A stretch of 39,371 nucleotides of DNA from a virus: the IMG/VR virus record IMGVR_UViG_3300046529_000229, positions 1-39,371 of that record; one strand, written 5' to 3'. Shown in pieces: positions 21,359-29,302 of this stretch. Within the stretch, counting starts at the first letter, position 1; each line of letters starts with the position of its first letter. The position numbers were made by a program, and so were the translations under genes. The notes beneath the pieces were generated by a model. It was not told the origin of the DNA and made no database searches. It saw nothing but the letters and a program-made list of their open reading frames with translations.

Positions 21359-21456
21359 GCATCGTTCTGATCCTCGCCGCCGCACTGGCGATCCTCATCG
21401 GCCTCAGCGCCTGGTGCATCGTCTCAGCAGCGCGCGACAACAACACACGCGACTAA
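21355..21456 (+). CDS. 33-residue single-helix membrane peptide
   Basis: MSIVLILAAALAILIGLSAW followed by CIVSAARDNNTRD: one membrane helix and a short polar tail. AGGGAGA lies upstream and the start overlaps the preceding stop (ATGA). Function unknown. Confidence 0.5.
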   Translation: MSIVLILAAALAILIGLSAWCIVSAARDNNTRD

Positions 21457-21468
21457 ACGGGGAACACC

Positions 21469-21816
21469 ATGCGGCCACGTAAATCACGACTCCCTCTCAC
21501 CCTCGATTCACTGACCGCTCTCATGATCCCCGGCACGCCATACACGACCCTCAAGCTATCCCACATCTTCGACGGTTCGCCGGAGGCCGTGGCGGGGCTG
21601 CTGGCGACTCTCACGGCTATTGGCAGGGTCAAGACATCGCTTCCCGAATGCGGGCGCTACAAGGACCAGCGCGAGGAACGACGGGTGTACTGGATTCCGT
21701 TGCTTGAACGCACCGATGTCGCGCAGCGGCGCACCGGGCCGGCTGAGGTGGCGGGCGTCCTGACCGGCTATGACCTGACCAGCTTCGCGCGCCTCGCAAT
21801 GGCTTCTAGACGCTAA
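21469..21816 (+). CDS. Small winged-helix-like protein (paralogue of 9433-9795)
   Basis: 115 residues, preceded by GGGGAAC. LDSLTALMIPGTPYTTLKLSHIFDG, VAGLLATLTAIGRVKT, and a C-terminal GVLTGYDLTSFARLAMASRR parallel the left-arm protein at 9433-9795 position by position. It is the last gene of the rightward early operon, immediately before the first copy of the proposed late element. It could therefore be a regulator acting at the early/late switch; that is inference from placement and the wHTH-like region. Confidence 0.75.
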   Translation: MRPRKSRLPLTLDSLTALMIPGTPYTTLKLSHIFDGSPEAVAGLLATLTAIGRVKTSLPECGRYKDQREERRVYWIPLLERTDVAQRRTGPAEVAGVLTGYDLTSFARLAMASRR

Positions 21817-21818
21817 CT

Positions 21819-21835
21819 TTCCCGCTGCCTAGCAT
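21819..21835 (+). promoter_or_regulatory. Late-element copy 1
   Basis: TTCCCGCTGCCTAGCAT lies between the early operon and the RMF-like/terminase genes. It is one of four matching boxes in front of late units (see findings). No conventional -35 at 17 bp is convincing. Confidence 0.6.
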
Positions 21836-21862
21836 CTTCGCCATTCACCACAGGGGATCGCC

Positions 21863-22039
21863 ATGCTGAGCCGCGACGACATCGAGACGCTCATGCGCGA
21901 AGGTGCACAGGCATTCGAACGCGGCATGGCTGAAAACGTCTGTCCTTACCCGATGCTGAGCCCCTCGATGTGTACGTGGATGCGCGGCTATCAAAACGCG
22001 GCCTTTGGCGCCGCACACCAGGAGAAGCACCATGACTGA
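21863..22039 (+). CDS. RMF-like small protein
   Basis: 58 residues. EGAQAFERGMAENVCPYP followed by MCTWMRGYQNAAFGA matches the ribosome modulation factor pattern: a G..A...G....CPY....W..G(Y/W)..A arrangement. Bacterial RMF promotes 70S dimerisation in stationary phase. A phage copy could affect host ribosomes late in infection, or could have drifted to another RNA/ribosome-binding task. It is the first gene after late element 1 and overlaps the next gene by 8 bases. AGGGGA lies 6-11 bases upstream. Confidence 0.7.
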   Translation: MLSRDDIETLMREGAQAFERGMAENVCPYPMLSPSMCTWMRGYQNAAFGAAHQEKHHD

Positions 22040-22844
22040 TCCCGTCGCAGAAGCAGCAGCGCAATTGGCCGCTCAGGCCGCCGAGCCGAGCTTGCTCGAA
22101 AAGGCTATGGGCACCATCCACGACCTCGAAGCGAAGGTCGAGCACCTGATCCATCCGGATGCGGAGGTTGGCACGGCCGCAGCGGGGGAGTCGGTTCCCA
22201 GCTCATCATCGCCTGCGCCGAGTGCCGATTCTGCGGCATCTTCCGCGACGCCAATGGCCATTGCTTCTGCCCCGACTGGCTCGCCCGTCCCGATCGTTGG
22301 TGAGCCGGGAAACGCGCCTGCGGTTGCGGAGGCATCTGTGACGGAAGCTGCTACTGCTGAAGTCCCAAACGTCGTTGCCGGTGGTGCGGAACCGGCTTCC
22401 TCTGGTTCGGATGCTACTGCGCCGACTGTGAGCGAAACGGTCGCTGAACTCCCAAACGCTGCCGCCACACCGCCCGCTGGCGCTGCTACCGATGCGGCTG
22501 GTGATGTCCCAAACGTTGCCTCGGCTGCGGTCGCGTCTACAGCCGAGCCGGGCTCTGCATCGAGTGCCGCTGGCGCAAGTACCACGTCGCCCACCGCCGC
22601 AAGTTCCGCTGAGCCGAAGATGGTCGCCATGGACCTCGCATCCGATGCGCCATTGCACATGAAGATCGCGCAGCACCTGGAGTCGATCTACACGCTGGCG
22701 AAGTCCATACCCGCCGCCGCTGTCGTCGACACCAGCGCGCTCAAGACGCACGTCGGCGATATCCTGCACCGCATCAGCAACGGCATGGCCGTGACTGAAG
22801 GCGAGCTGGTGACGAAGCTCGAAGCTCTGTATCGGCTGCTCTGA
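22032..22844 (+). CDS. Ala/Ser/Pro-rich low-complexity protein
   Basis: 270 residues. A helical N-terminus (PSLLEKAMGTIHDLEAKVEH, within residues 1-45) and a helical C-terminus (MKIAQHLESIYTLAKSIPAA..GELVTKLEALYRLL) flank ~150 residues of Ala/Ser/Pro/Thr-rich linker. The linker contains an EVPN(V)/ELPN(A)/DVPN(V) motif three times, each encoded by a near-identical CCCAAACG segment. It looks like two small folded ends joined by a flexible arm. It sits directly before the small terminase and overlaps it by one base. Function unknown. Confidence 0.65.
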   Translation: MTDPVAEAAAQLAAQAAEPSLLEKAMGTIHDLEAKVEHLIHPDAEVGTAAAGESVPSSSSPAPSADSAASSATPMAIASAPTGSPVPIVGEPGNAPAVAEASVTEAATAEVPNVVAGGAEPASSGSDATAPTVSETVAELPNAAATPPAGAATDAAGDVPNVASAAVASTAEPGSASSAAGASTTSPTAASSAEPKMVAMDLASDAPLHMKIAQHLESIYTLAKSIPAAAVVDTSALKTHVGDILHRISNGMAVTEGELVTKLEALYRLL

Positions 22845-23284
22845 TGGTCGCATCCACTTTCACGCAAGCGCTCTTCGACAAGATCTGCGACCTGATCGCG
22901 GACGGCAAGAGCGTGCGTGAGATTGTCGAGATGAAGGGCATGCCGAGTCGCGCCACATTCCGGCAATGGCACATGCGCACGCCGGAATTGCAGGCGCAAT
23001 ACGACCGCGCGTGCCTTGATCGCGAAGAGGTCTACTTCGAACAGATCATCCAGATCGCAGACGACTCAGCCGGCGATTCGGTCAAGGTCGATGGATTGGA
23101 CCTCGCGAATCCGGAATATGTGCAGCGCTCACGCCTTCGCATTGACGCCCGCAAATGGACGCTCGCGCGCATGAACCGCAAGAAATACGGCGATCACATC
23201 ACCGAGGAATTGACCGGCCCGAACGGCGGCCCGCTTCAGGTCGTGCGGCTGCGTATGGCGCCGGTCGAGGAACTGCCGGAATGA
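22844..23284 (+). CDS. terS: Terminase small subunit
   Basis: 146 residues. ALFDKICDLIADGKSVREIVEMKGMPSRATFRQWHMRTPELQAQYDRACLDREEVYFEQIIQIAD is the helix-turn-helix plus oligomerisation region of Sf6-type small terminases, and RLRIDARKWTLARMNRKKYGDHITEE is the conserved C-terminal part. It recognises the packaging start site (pac) on phage DNA and feeds the large subunit. It starts in a TGATG overlap with the gene before it. In related phages pac often lies within or near this gene. Confidence 0.9.
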   Translation: MVASTFTQALFDKICDLIADGKSVREIVEMKGMPSRATFRQWHMRTPELQAQYDRACLDREEVYFEQIIQIADDSAGDSVKVDGLDLANPEYVQRSRLRIDARKWTLARMNRKKYGDHITEELTGPNGGPLQVVRLRMAPVEELPE

Positions 23285-23326
23285 ACGACGACCGCGACCA
23301 CTTCGACGAGCGTCTCGGGGGCAGCC

Positions 23327-24793
23327 GTGGCCGCCGCCGGTGAGATCGAGATCCCGCACAACTGGACGCCGCGCATCTACCAGGGCCGTCTGTGGAACTA
23401 CCTCATCAACGGTGGTACGCGCGCGATCGACATCGCACATCGCCGCTGGGGAAAGGATGAGGTTGCGCTGCACTGGACGTGCCTTGCTGCCCACGATCGC
23501 ATCGCCAGCTACTGGCACATGCTCCCTCAGGCATCGCAGGCACGTAAGGCCATCTGGGACGCCATCAATCCGCACACCGGCAAGCGGCGCATTGACGAAG
23601 CCTTTCCGCATGAGCTCCGCAAGCGCACGCGCGAGAACGACATGTTCATCGAGTTTCGCACCGGCTCGACGTGGCAAGTGCTCGGCAGTGACAACTTCAA
23701 CTCTCTCGTCGGCTCGCCGCCTGCCGGTCTCGTGCTCTCAGAGTGGGCGCTCTGCAATCCGGCTGCATGGGCCTATCTGAAGCCGATCCTTGACGAAAAC
23801 GGCGGCTGGGCCATCTTCATCACCACGCCGCGCGGCAAGAATCACGCACACGCCATGTTTCAGATGGCGCTGAAAAACCCGAAGTGGTTTGCCGAGGTCT
23901 CGAATGTGCTGAAAACCGGCCGTTTCTCACGCGATGAGCTTGAGGAACAGCGTGCCGAGTACATCAGCATGTTTGGCGAGGACCAGGGTAACGCGATGTT
24001 CGAGCAGGAGTTGCTGTGCAGCTTCGAAGCGGCGATTCTCGGGGCGTTCTATGGCGTTGAAATGGCCACCGCCGAGAGCGAAGGGCGCATCACCAGCGTT
24101 CCGCATGATCCGGCATTGCCCGTCTACACCGCGTGGGACTTGGGACGCACCGACGACACAAGCATCTGGTTCTTTCAGACGCATTGGGGCGAGATCCGCG
24201 TTATCGACCACTACAAGGCCAACGGCAAAGACCCGAAGCACTATGCCGAGGTCATCCATGGTCGCAAGATCGACGTGTCGGAGTATGGCGAGAACGGCAA
24301 GCCGGTGAAATGGAAGCTAGGCGCACCGATCCCCGAACATGCTCACCATATCGCCTATCACTACGGCAAGCACTGGCTGCCGCATGACGCCAGGCCGAAG
24401 AGTTTCGCGTCGCCGCGGTCCGCCATCGAGCAACTGAACGATTTCAACGTGAAGGCGTACATCGTGCCCAGCCTGTCGGTGCAGGATGGCATTCAGGCCG
24501 CGCGCGCCACGCTGAAACACGTCTATTTCGATGCGGAGCGCTGCGAGTTCGGTATCGAGTCGCTGAAGAACTACCGGCGCGAATGGGATGAGGACGCGAA
24601 GATGTTCAGCGACAAGCCGGAGCACGACTGGACCTCGCACGCGGCCGACGCCTTCCGTTACATGTCGCTTATCTGGCGCAATCCGGACTCAGAGAAGCCG
24701 ATCGAGAAGCCGCGCTTCCTGCATGACCTGACCGCCAACGAAGTGTTCTGGCCGAAGCATGAGCAGGGCAGCGGACAACGGGAGCGCATCTGA
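23327..24793 (+). CDS. terL: Terminase large subunit (packaging ATPase/nuclease)
   Basis: 488 residues from GTG 23327, with GGGGG just upstream. ATPase: variant Walker [10 protein letters not shown] (Lys43), Walker B LVLSEW with Glu139, coupling motif TTPRGKN (166-172). Nuclease: Asp271 in [12 protein letters not shown] and a C-terminal HAADAFRYM Asp, both of the RNase H-like fold. It drives DNA into the procapsid through the portal and cuts the concatemer. It follows terS by 42 bases, in which a 20-codon ORF (23281-23343) exists but is probably not a gene. It ends overlapping the tail-spike start. Confidence 0.93.
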   Translation: MAAAGEIEIPHNWTPRIYQGRLWNYLINGGTRAIDIAHRRWGKDEVALHWTCLAAHDRIASYWHMLPQASQARKAIWDAINPHTGKRRIDEAFPHELRKRTRENDMFIEFRTGSTWQVLGSDNFNSLVGSPPAGLVLSEWALCNPAAWAYLKPILDENGGWAIFITTPRGKNHAHAMFQMALKNPKWFAEVSNVLKTGRFSRDELEEQRAEYISMFGEDQGNAMFEQELLCSFEAAILGAFYGVEMATAESEGRITSVPHDPALPVYTAWDLGRTDDTSIWFFQTHWGEIRVIDHYKANGKDPKHYAEVIHGRKIDVSEYGENGKPVKWKLGAPIPEHAHHIAYHYGKHWLPHDARPKSFASPRSAIEQLNDFNVKAYIVPSLSVQDGIQAARATLKHVYFDAERCEFGIESLKNYRREWDEDAKMFSDKPEHDWTSHAADAFRYMSLIWRNPDSEKPIEKPRFLHDLTANEVFWPKHEQGSGQRERI

Positions 24794-26604
24794 TGTACGG
24801 GATATCCGACCTTCAGAAGCTCGTGCAGATGCTCAATTTTCTGGGTATTTCGCCGGGTTCTGGCTCGCCTGCTCATGCGGTGGTGCTCGGTGGCGGGACA
24901 TATGCAACACCGGGTGTTGCGGGCACGCTGTTCGCCTCGAATGGAGCGAGCGCAGATCCATCGTTTCAGACGCTTGCGGCGCTCGGCATTCAGCCTGCCG
25001 GCAGCTATGCCCCTCTCCCATTGCCGGCCGGTTCAGTCGGCTCAAGCCAGATCTCCAATGGTGCAGTCGGTGCGGCGCAACTCGGTGCGAACGTCGTCGG
25101 CGATGGGCAGCTTGCATGGGGCGGTGTTCTCTACCGCAACGTCGATACCATTGCAGCGCTTCGCACGCTATCGAAGATCATCTACACGCGCGTCTTCGCA
25201 ACAGGCTATTACGCGGCTGGCGATGGTGGGGGCGGTGCATACCGGTATAACCCGAGCGACACCACAAGCTCTGACAATGGCGGTTCTATCATCGTTGCCG
25301 CAGATGGCGGCCGGTGGTATCTGGTGCCGCACGGCGTCCTGTCGGTTAAACAGTTCGGCGCTTATGGCGATGGTACTCACGATGACACCGCATCGATTCA
25401 GGCTGCAATCAATTCATTGCCATCCAGCGGCGGGACCATCCGATTTACCGCTGGAACCTATCTCATATCGTCATCGATCAATCTGGGTAACGGAAACTCT
25501 GCCGCATCGTCAACGATCAATGGAATCGCCCTGGTGGGCGATGGCCTGCCGGGCCTCACTACACTCCATGCAACCGGATATGCGGTCAACCCAACGGTAA
25601 AGATCAAATGGACGGGCGCCAGTGCTGTGCCCATGTTCCAGATCAATGGTCCATTGGCAGGCTGGGGGCTGAAGAATCTCTATATTGACGGCAACCTCAC
25701 AGCAACCATCGGGATCATTCAATTTTCCGCATCGGCCGGGGATTGCAAAAATCTGAGCATCACGAATTGCACTACTGCGCAAATCTGGTCGGCCAGCTAT
25801 GCAACTTTCGCGGGCGCGACCCTGACCGATTCAATCCAGAATTACTGGCGCAACATCACCGTCCAGAACCCGGCAGTTTCCGGCGTATACGGGATCGTCA
25901 TGGATGGCGCATCGAACTCTGATTCGGACTACAACACATTCGTTCAGACGACCATCGTTATGGACCCATCTGTAGCGAACTATGGCCTTTATTTGCGTGC
26001 CGCCGATTCTGTCGGATTCATCAATCTGCATATCTTCGGCGCGAGCAGCGGCGGTATCACCTTTGACTACTCGTTCCGGGACTTCTGGCCGGCTGGCTGC
26101 TGGCTGCAAGCGGTCGACAATACCTCCGGATGGGCCAACATCGGCACACCGGGGAATATTGGTGGCCCGGTCGGAGCGAACGTTCTGCATTCCGTATTAG
26201 AGGCAAACGGCGCGACCTATCCGTCCCTTCCTAATCTGCTGGTGCCGGCTCTCCCCGGCCGGTGGGCCGGTCTGAATATGCCCGGTCAGAATGCCGCAAT
26301 TGCAGCGCAGGCAATCACCCCTTACGTTGTGCGCCATTCAGGTCTTTTCAGGCTATCCGGATATCTGTCAATTACGACGGCCGGGTCAGCTGCTGGAACG
26401 GTTACGCCAAAGATGTCCTGGAACGACGGCAATAACGGTGCCTCGATTGCGGGCGCTGGCATCGCACCGAGCGGGGGCTTCTCTCCATTTTCCCAGATTG
26501 TTTATGCTGCGGCCGGAACGAATATCTCCTATGAGGTTGATTTCTCCGGCGTCACGGCCAACCCGACATACACCGTTAATTTTGTTGTCGAGCAACTTTC
26601 TTAA
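24793..26604 (+). CDS. Tail spike with pectate-lyase-type beta-helix
   Basis: 603 residues. The N-terminal ~130 residues ([20 protein letters not shown].., a collar-like region rich in G/A/S) likely dock to the virion. From ~180, [42 protein letters not shown] is the start signature of Pectate_lyase_3 right-handed beta-helices found in phage tail spikes. A beta-sandwich C-terminus follows ([23 protein letters not shown]). Such proteins bind and often depolymerise capsule or O-antigen. No catalytic residues can be assigned by eye. Its placement directly after terL, away from the other adhesin, suggests exchangeable host-range modules. Confidence 0.85.
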   Translation: MYGISDLQKLVQMLNFLGISPGSGSPAHAVVLGGGTYATPGVAGTLFASNGASADPSFQTLAALGIQPAGSYAPLPLPAGSVGSSQISNGAVGAAQLGANVVGDGQLAWGGVLYRNVDTIAALRTLSKIIYTRVFATGYYAAGDGGGGAYRYNPSDTTSSDNGGSIIVAADGGRWYLVPHGVLSVKQFGAYGDGTHDDTASIQAAINSLPSSGGTIRFTAGTYLISSSINLGNGNSAASSTINGIALVGDGLPGLTTLHATGYAVNPTVKIKWTGASAVPMFQINGPLAGWGLKNLYIDGNLTATIGIIQFSASAGDCKNLSITNCTTAQIWSASYATFAGATLTDSIQNYWRNITVQNPAVSGVYGIVMDGASNSDSDYNTFVQTTIVMDPSVANYGLYLRAADSVGFINLHIFGASSGGITFDYSFRDFWPAGCWLQAVDNTSGWANIGTPGNIGGPVGANVLHSVLEANGATYPSLPNLLVPALPGRWAGLNMPGQNAAIAAQAITPYVVRHSGLFRLSGYLSITTAGSAAGTVTPKMSWNDGNNGASIAGAGIAPSGGFSPFSQIVYAAAGTNISYEVDFSGVTANPTYTVNFVVEQLS

Positions 26605-26613
26605 AGGATGCCC

Positions 26614-27504
26614 ATGTTCAAACGCTTAATCCCCTTTATAACTGCGCTGGCCTTTTCGGCGAGTGCGATCGCCACGACGCTGAACCCGATCCAGCTTCTC
26701 GCGCCAATCGCGGCGAACACGGTCGTTTCCAACTTCACCGGATCGAGCGCATCGCCGACAGCGTTCGTCATGCCGAGCTGCTCGACTTCGACCAGCGCTC
26801 TGCAATACACGAGCGGGACCGGGTTCACGTGCTACGCGAACTCGGCGACGACGACCGGAACGTTGGCGCAATTCGCCGCGACGACGAGCACGCAACTGGC
26901 CGGCGTCATAAGCGATGAGACGGGCTCTGGTGTCCTGGTCTTCGGCACATCGCCGACGATCGGAACACCGACGATTTCAGGCGGCACCATCAACAGCACG
27001 TCGGTTGGCGCGACGACTCCTAACACGGGGGCATTCACCACGCTCTCGGCGACTGGCCTGGTCTCGCCATCGAGCACAGTCGGCATCAAAGGCACGGCGA
27101 CGAACGATAATACGCAGGCTGGCAGTATCGGTGAGTTTCCGATACCGACAAACCTGTCAGCGGTTTCATTGACCACTATCGTTCCCGCTAACGTCTCAAG
27201 CGTCTCTTTGACGGCGGGCGATTGGGATATTCAAGGGACTGTAGTCTATGTACCTGCTGGTTCGACCACGGCGACTACATTTGTTTCGGGTATCTCGACT
27301 ACTTCAGCGACTCTTGGCGCGAATGGCACCTTTTCCGCTCAAGTGTCCACATATGCTGCCGGAACGGGACAGCCTTCGATAACCAGCCCCACTGTGCGGA
27401 TTAGCCTCGCATCGACAACTACAGTGTTTCTCATTGCCGATGCAAATTTCGCCGTGAGTACCTGTACCGCATCAGGTTTTCTGCGCGCCCGCCGCGTTCG
27501 CTAA
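26614..27504 (+). CDS. Tail-fibre-like protein with apparent signal peptide
   Basis: 296 residues from ATG 26614; AAAGGA suits this ATG better than the one at 26608. The start MFKRLIPFITALAFSASAIA looks like a cleavable export signal. The middle has the repetitive PTIGTPTISGGTINSTSVGATTPNTGAFTTLSATG sequence of phage fibre shafts. The C-terminus (SLTAGDWDIQGTVVYVPAGSTTATTF..) resembles a small beta-sandwich trimer tip. A signal peptide is odd for a virion component. Either the protein is an exported accessory or the hydrophobic start serves virion attachment. Confidence 0.7.
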   Translation: MFKRLIPFITALAFSASAIATTLNPIQLLAPIAANTVVSNFTGSSASPTAFVMPSCSTSTSALQYTSGTGFTCYANSATTTGTLAQFAATTSTQLAGVISDETGSGVLVFGTSPTIGTPTISGGTINSTSVGATTPNTGAFTTLSATGLVSPSSTVGIKGTATNDNTQAGSIGEFPIPTNLSAVSLTTIVPANVSSVSLTAGDWDIQGTVVYVPAGSTTATTFVSGISTTSATLGANGTFSAQVSTYAAGTGQPSITSPTVRISLASTTTVFLIADANFAVSTCTASGFLRARRVR

Positions 27505-27514
27505 GGAGAGCATC

Positions 27515-28999
27515 ATGTTGCGAGCAGTATCGAACGTCGTCACGCCGCCATTCCCTCTTGCTGCAAACGCACGCGGGCTGATCAACGGCGCATATGCGAC
27601 CTATCCTGTGGGCTGTACGGTCGTCGCGACGCGCACAACCGGAACATTTAACTGGACCGGGTCAACCGCCTCGACGCCTTTTGATGTCATCACGATCCCG
27701 GCTAACACGATCGGCCCGTCTGGTCATCTGGAAGTTGAAATCAAATGGTCATTCACTTCGAGCGCAAATGCGAAAACGCTCGGCGTTGTGATGGGCCATA
27801 CGAATTTCGCCTGGACCGATGTGCAGACGACGAACCACAGTTCGACGATGAAGTTTTCGATTCAGAATCAGGGCACGACGCAATCGCAACTCGGGGCATC
27901 GGGCACCAACAACGGCGGCAGCACGCTCGATTTCGATTTTCTCGCCTTCGACTTTTCGCAGGAGCAGCGGCTTACGCTGTGGGGCACGCTGGCCAACGCG
28001 GCCGATGTGATGAAGATTCAAAGCTTCACGGTCAAGGCATATAACCCGCCCTGCTATAGCACCGCGCGCCTGAAGTACGGAACGCCGCTTTTCTACGGCG
28101 CGAACGCCCACTTCGACGACAGTCAATCCATCGCCTTCCACATCGCCGGTATGAAGACGATGGGCATGAAGTTGATGCGCATGACCTACGAATGGACCGC
28201 GCTCTCGACGCTCGTCGCTTACGCACAGGCGCTTCAGACGGACGGCACCGGTATCCAGATGCTCTGTTGTCTCGATGTGGGGATCAACAGCTATCCGGAC
28301 GAAGCATCGGCCTATTCGGCGACATTCGCGGCGGTCTTGCCGATCGTGCAGGCGCTCGCTGCGGTGGGTGTGACGATGTTCGAATGCGGCAATGAGATGG
28401 ACACGAAGGCTGGGCTCAACACTGGTGACGCTCAGGGCGGTTTACCGTCCGACTACAGCAACACCTTGGTGCCGATCTATCGCGGCGTGCAGCGTGGCGC
28501 GATTGACGCCGTGCATGCTGTGGCCGGATGCCTTGCCTGCTCGAATGCCTACACGGTCTGCTCGATCGCCCTGGCCGACATGATGTGGTATGGCACACAG
28601 CCGGACGGCACGAGCGGGCATCCTCTGGTGCGCTGGGACATCACGAGCTGGCACAACTACGAAGATTACGGGCCGCTGACCGCCGTCGAAATGGGCAACG
28701 CACGCCCATGGGTGAACATCTACGAGTACTGCAATCGCCGTTTCGGTGGTGTGCCGATCATGATCACCGAGTGGAATGGGAAGTCGTCCGACACCGATGC
28801 TCAGCGCGCCGCGTGGGCCTCACGTCATATGACCGAGGCTTATAACAACCGCTACCGGTGGAATATTGCTTCGATCATCGTGTACGAACTCTACGGCTCG
28901 CCGTGGCAGGTTCTGGACGGGGTCGCGAACACGCCAATCAGCACCTTCGGCACCACGGTTCAATCCTTCATCTCCAGCAATCCCGACACCGGACTATAA
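27515..28999 (+). CDS. Virion-associated glycoside hydrolase-like protein (clan GH-A type)
   Basis: 494 residues with AAGGAG before the ATG. Residues ~1-180 look like a beta-sandwich or carbohydrate-binding region. From ~185 the sequence reads like a TIM-barrel glycosidase: FECGNEMDTK places a Glu (residue 294) after Asn, the acid/base signature of clan GH-A; DITSWHNYEDYGP has the His-containing loop; and IMITEWNGK gives the candidate nucleophile Glu419, 125 residues later, as expected for strands 4 and 7. The exact GH family is not clear. Located between tail proteins and the portal, it probably rides on the virion and may trim host surface polysaccharide. Confidence 0.75.
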   Translation: MLRAVSNVVTPPFPLAANARGLINGAYATYPVGCTVVATRTTGTFNWTGSTASTPFDVITIPANTIGPSGHLEVEIKWSFTSSANAKTLGVVMGHTNFAWTDVQTTNHSSTMKFSIQNQGTTQSQLGASGTNNGGSTLDFDFLAFDFSQEQRLTLWGTLANAADVMKIQSFTVKAYNPPCYSTARLKYGTPLFYGANAHFDDSQSIAFHIAGMKTMGMKLMRMTYEWTALSTLVAYAQALQTDGTGIQMLCCLDVGINSYPDEASAYSATFAAVLPIVQALAAVGVTMFECGNEMDTKAGLNTGDAQGGLPSDYSNTLVPIYRGVQRGAIDAVHAVAGCLACSNAYTVCSIALADMMWYGTQPDGTSGHPLVRWDITSWHNYEDYGPLTAVEMGNARPWVNIYEYCNRRFGGVPIMITEWNGKSSDTDAQRAAWASRHMTEAYNNRYRWNIASIIVYELYGSPWQVLDGVANTPISTFGTTVQSFISSNPDTGL

Positions 29000-29002
29000 G
29001 CC

Positions 29003-29302
29003 ATGAACACACAGCCTTTCGCGATTGGACAGACCACGAAGATTGCGGTAACGAGCTCTAGCCAGAACGTTGTAATCGACTCGGCGACCAAATTTCCGAA
29101 TCAGACCGCGCGAGTCGTCGTCACGACCGGGAACGTCTATCTCAGATTCACCAGCAACGCCACCGATACCGCATCTGTCACCACGGATATGCCGGTTCTT
29201 TCTGGCACCGTTGAGACGTTCTCCAAGGGCGACAATTGCAATATCGCAATCGTTGCTGATACGACGGCGACCGTGTGGGTGACGGTCGGGGAAGGTATGT
29301 GA
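29003..29302 (+). CDS. Small beta-rich virion protein candidate
   Basis: 99 residues. The sequence alternates hydrophobic/polar beta-like segments (TKIAVTSSSQNVVIDSATKF, ARVVVTTGNVYLRFTSNAT, NIAIVADTTATVWVTVGEGM) with no helix, in the style of small head-decoration or fibre-tip proteins. It lies between the glycosidase and portal genes and ends in a TGATG overlap with the portal. Not recognised as a named family. Confidence 0.65.
   Translation: MNTQPFAIGQTTKIAVTSSSQNVVIDSATKFPNQTARVVVTTGNVYLRFTSNATDTASVTTDMPVLSGTVETFSKGDNCNIAIVADTTATVWVTVGEGM

Noticed and set aside
23281-23343. 20-codon ORF between terS and terL
   Set aside because: It is the natural extension of a frame overlapping terS, has an Arg-rich random-looking tail, and no family; more likely spacer with a terL start signal.
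24793-29302. Diversity-generating retroelement next to tail genes
   Set aside because: No reverse transcriptase ORF, no template/variable repeat pair and no C-type-lectin-like tip were seen anywhere in the window.
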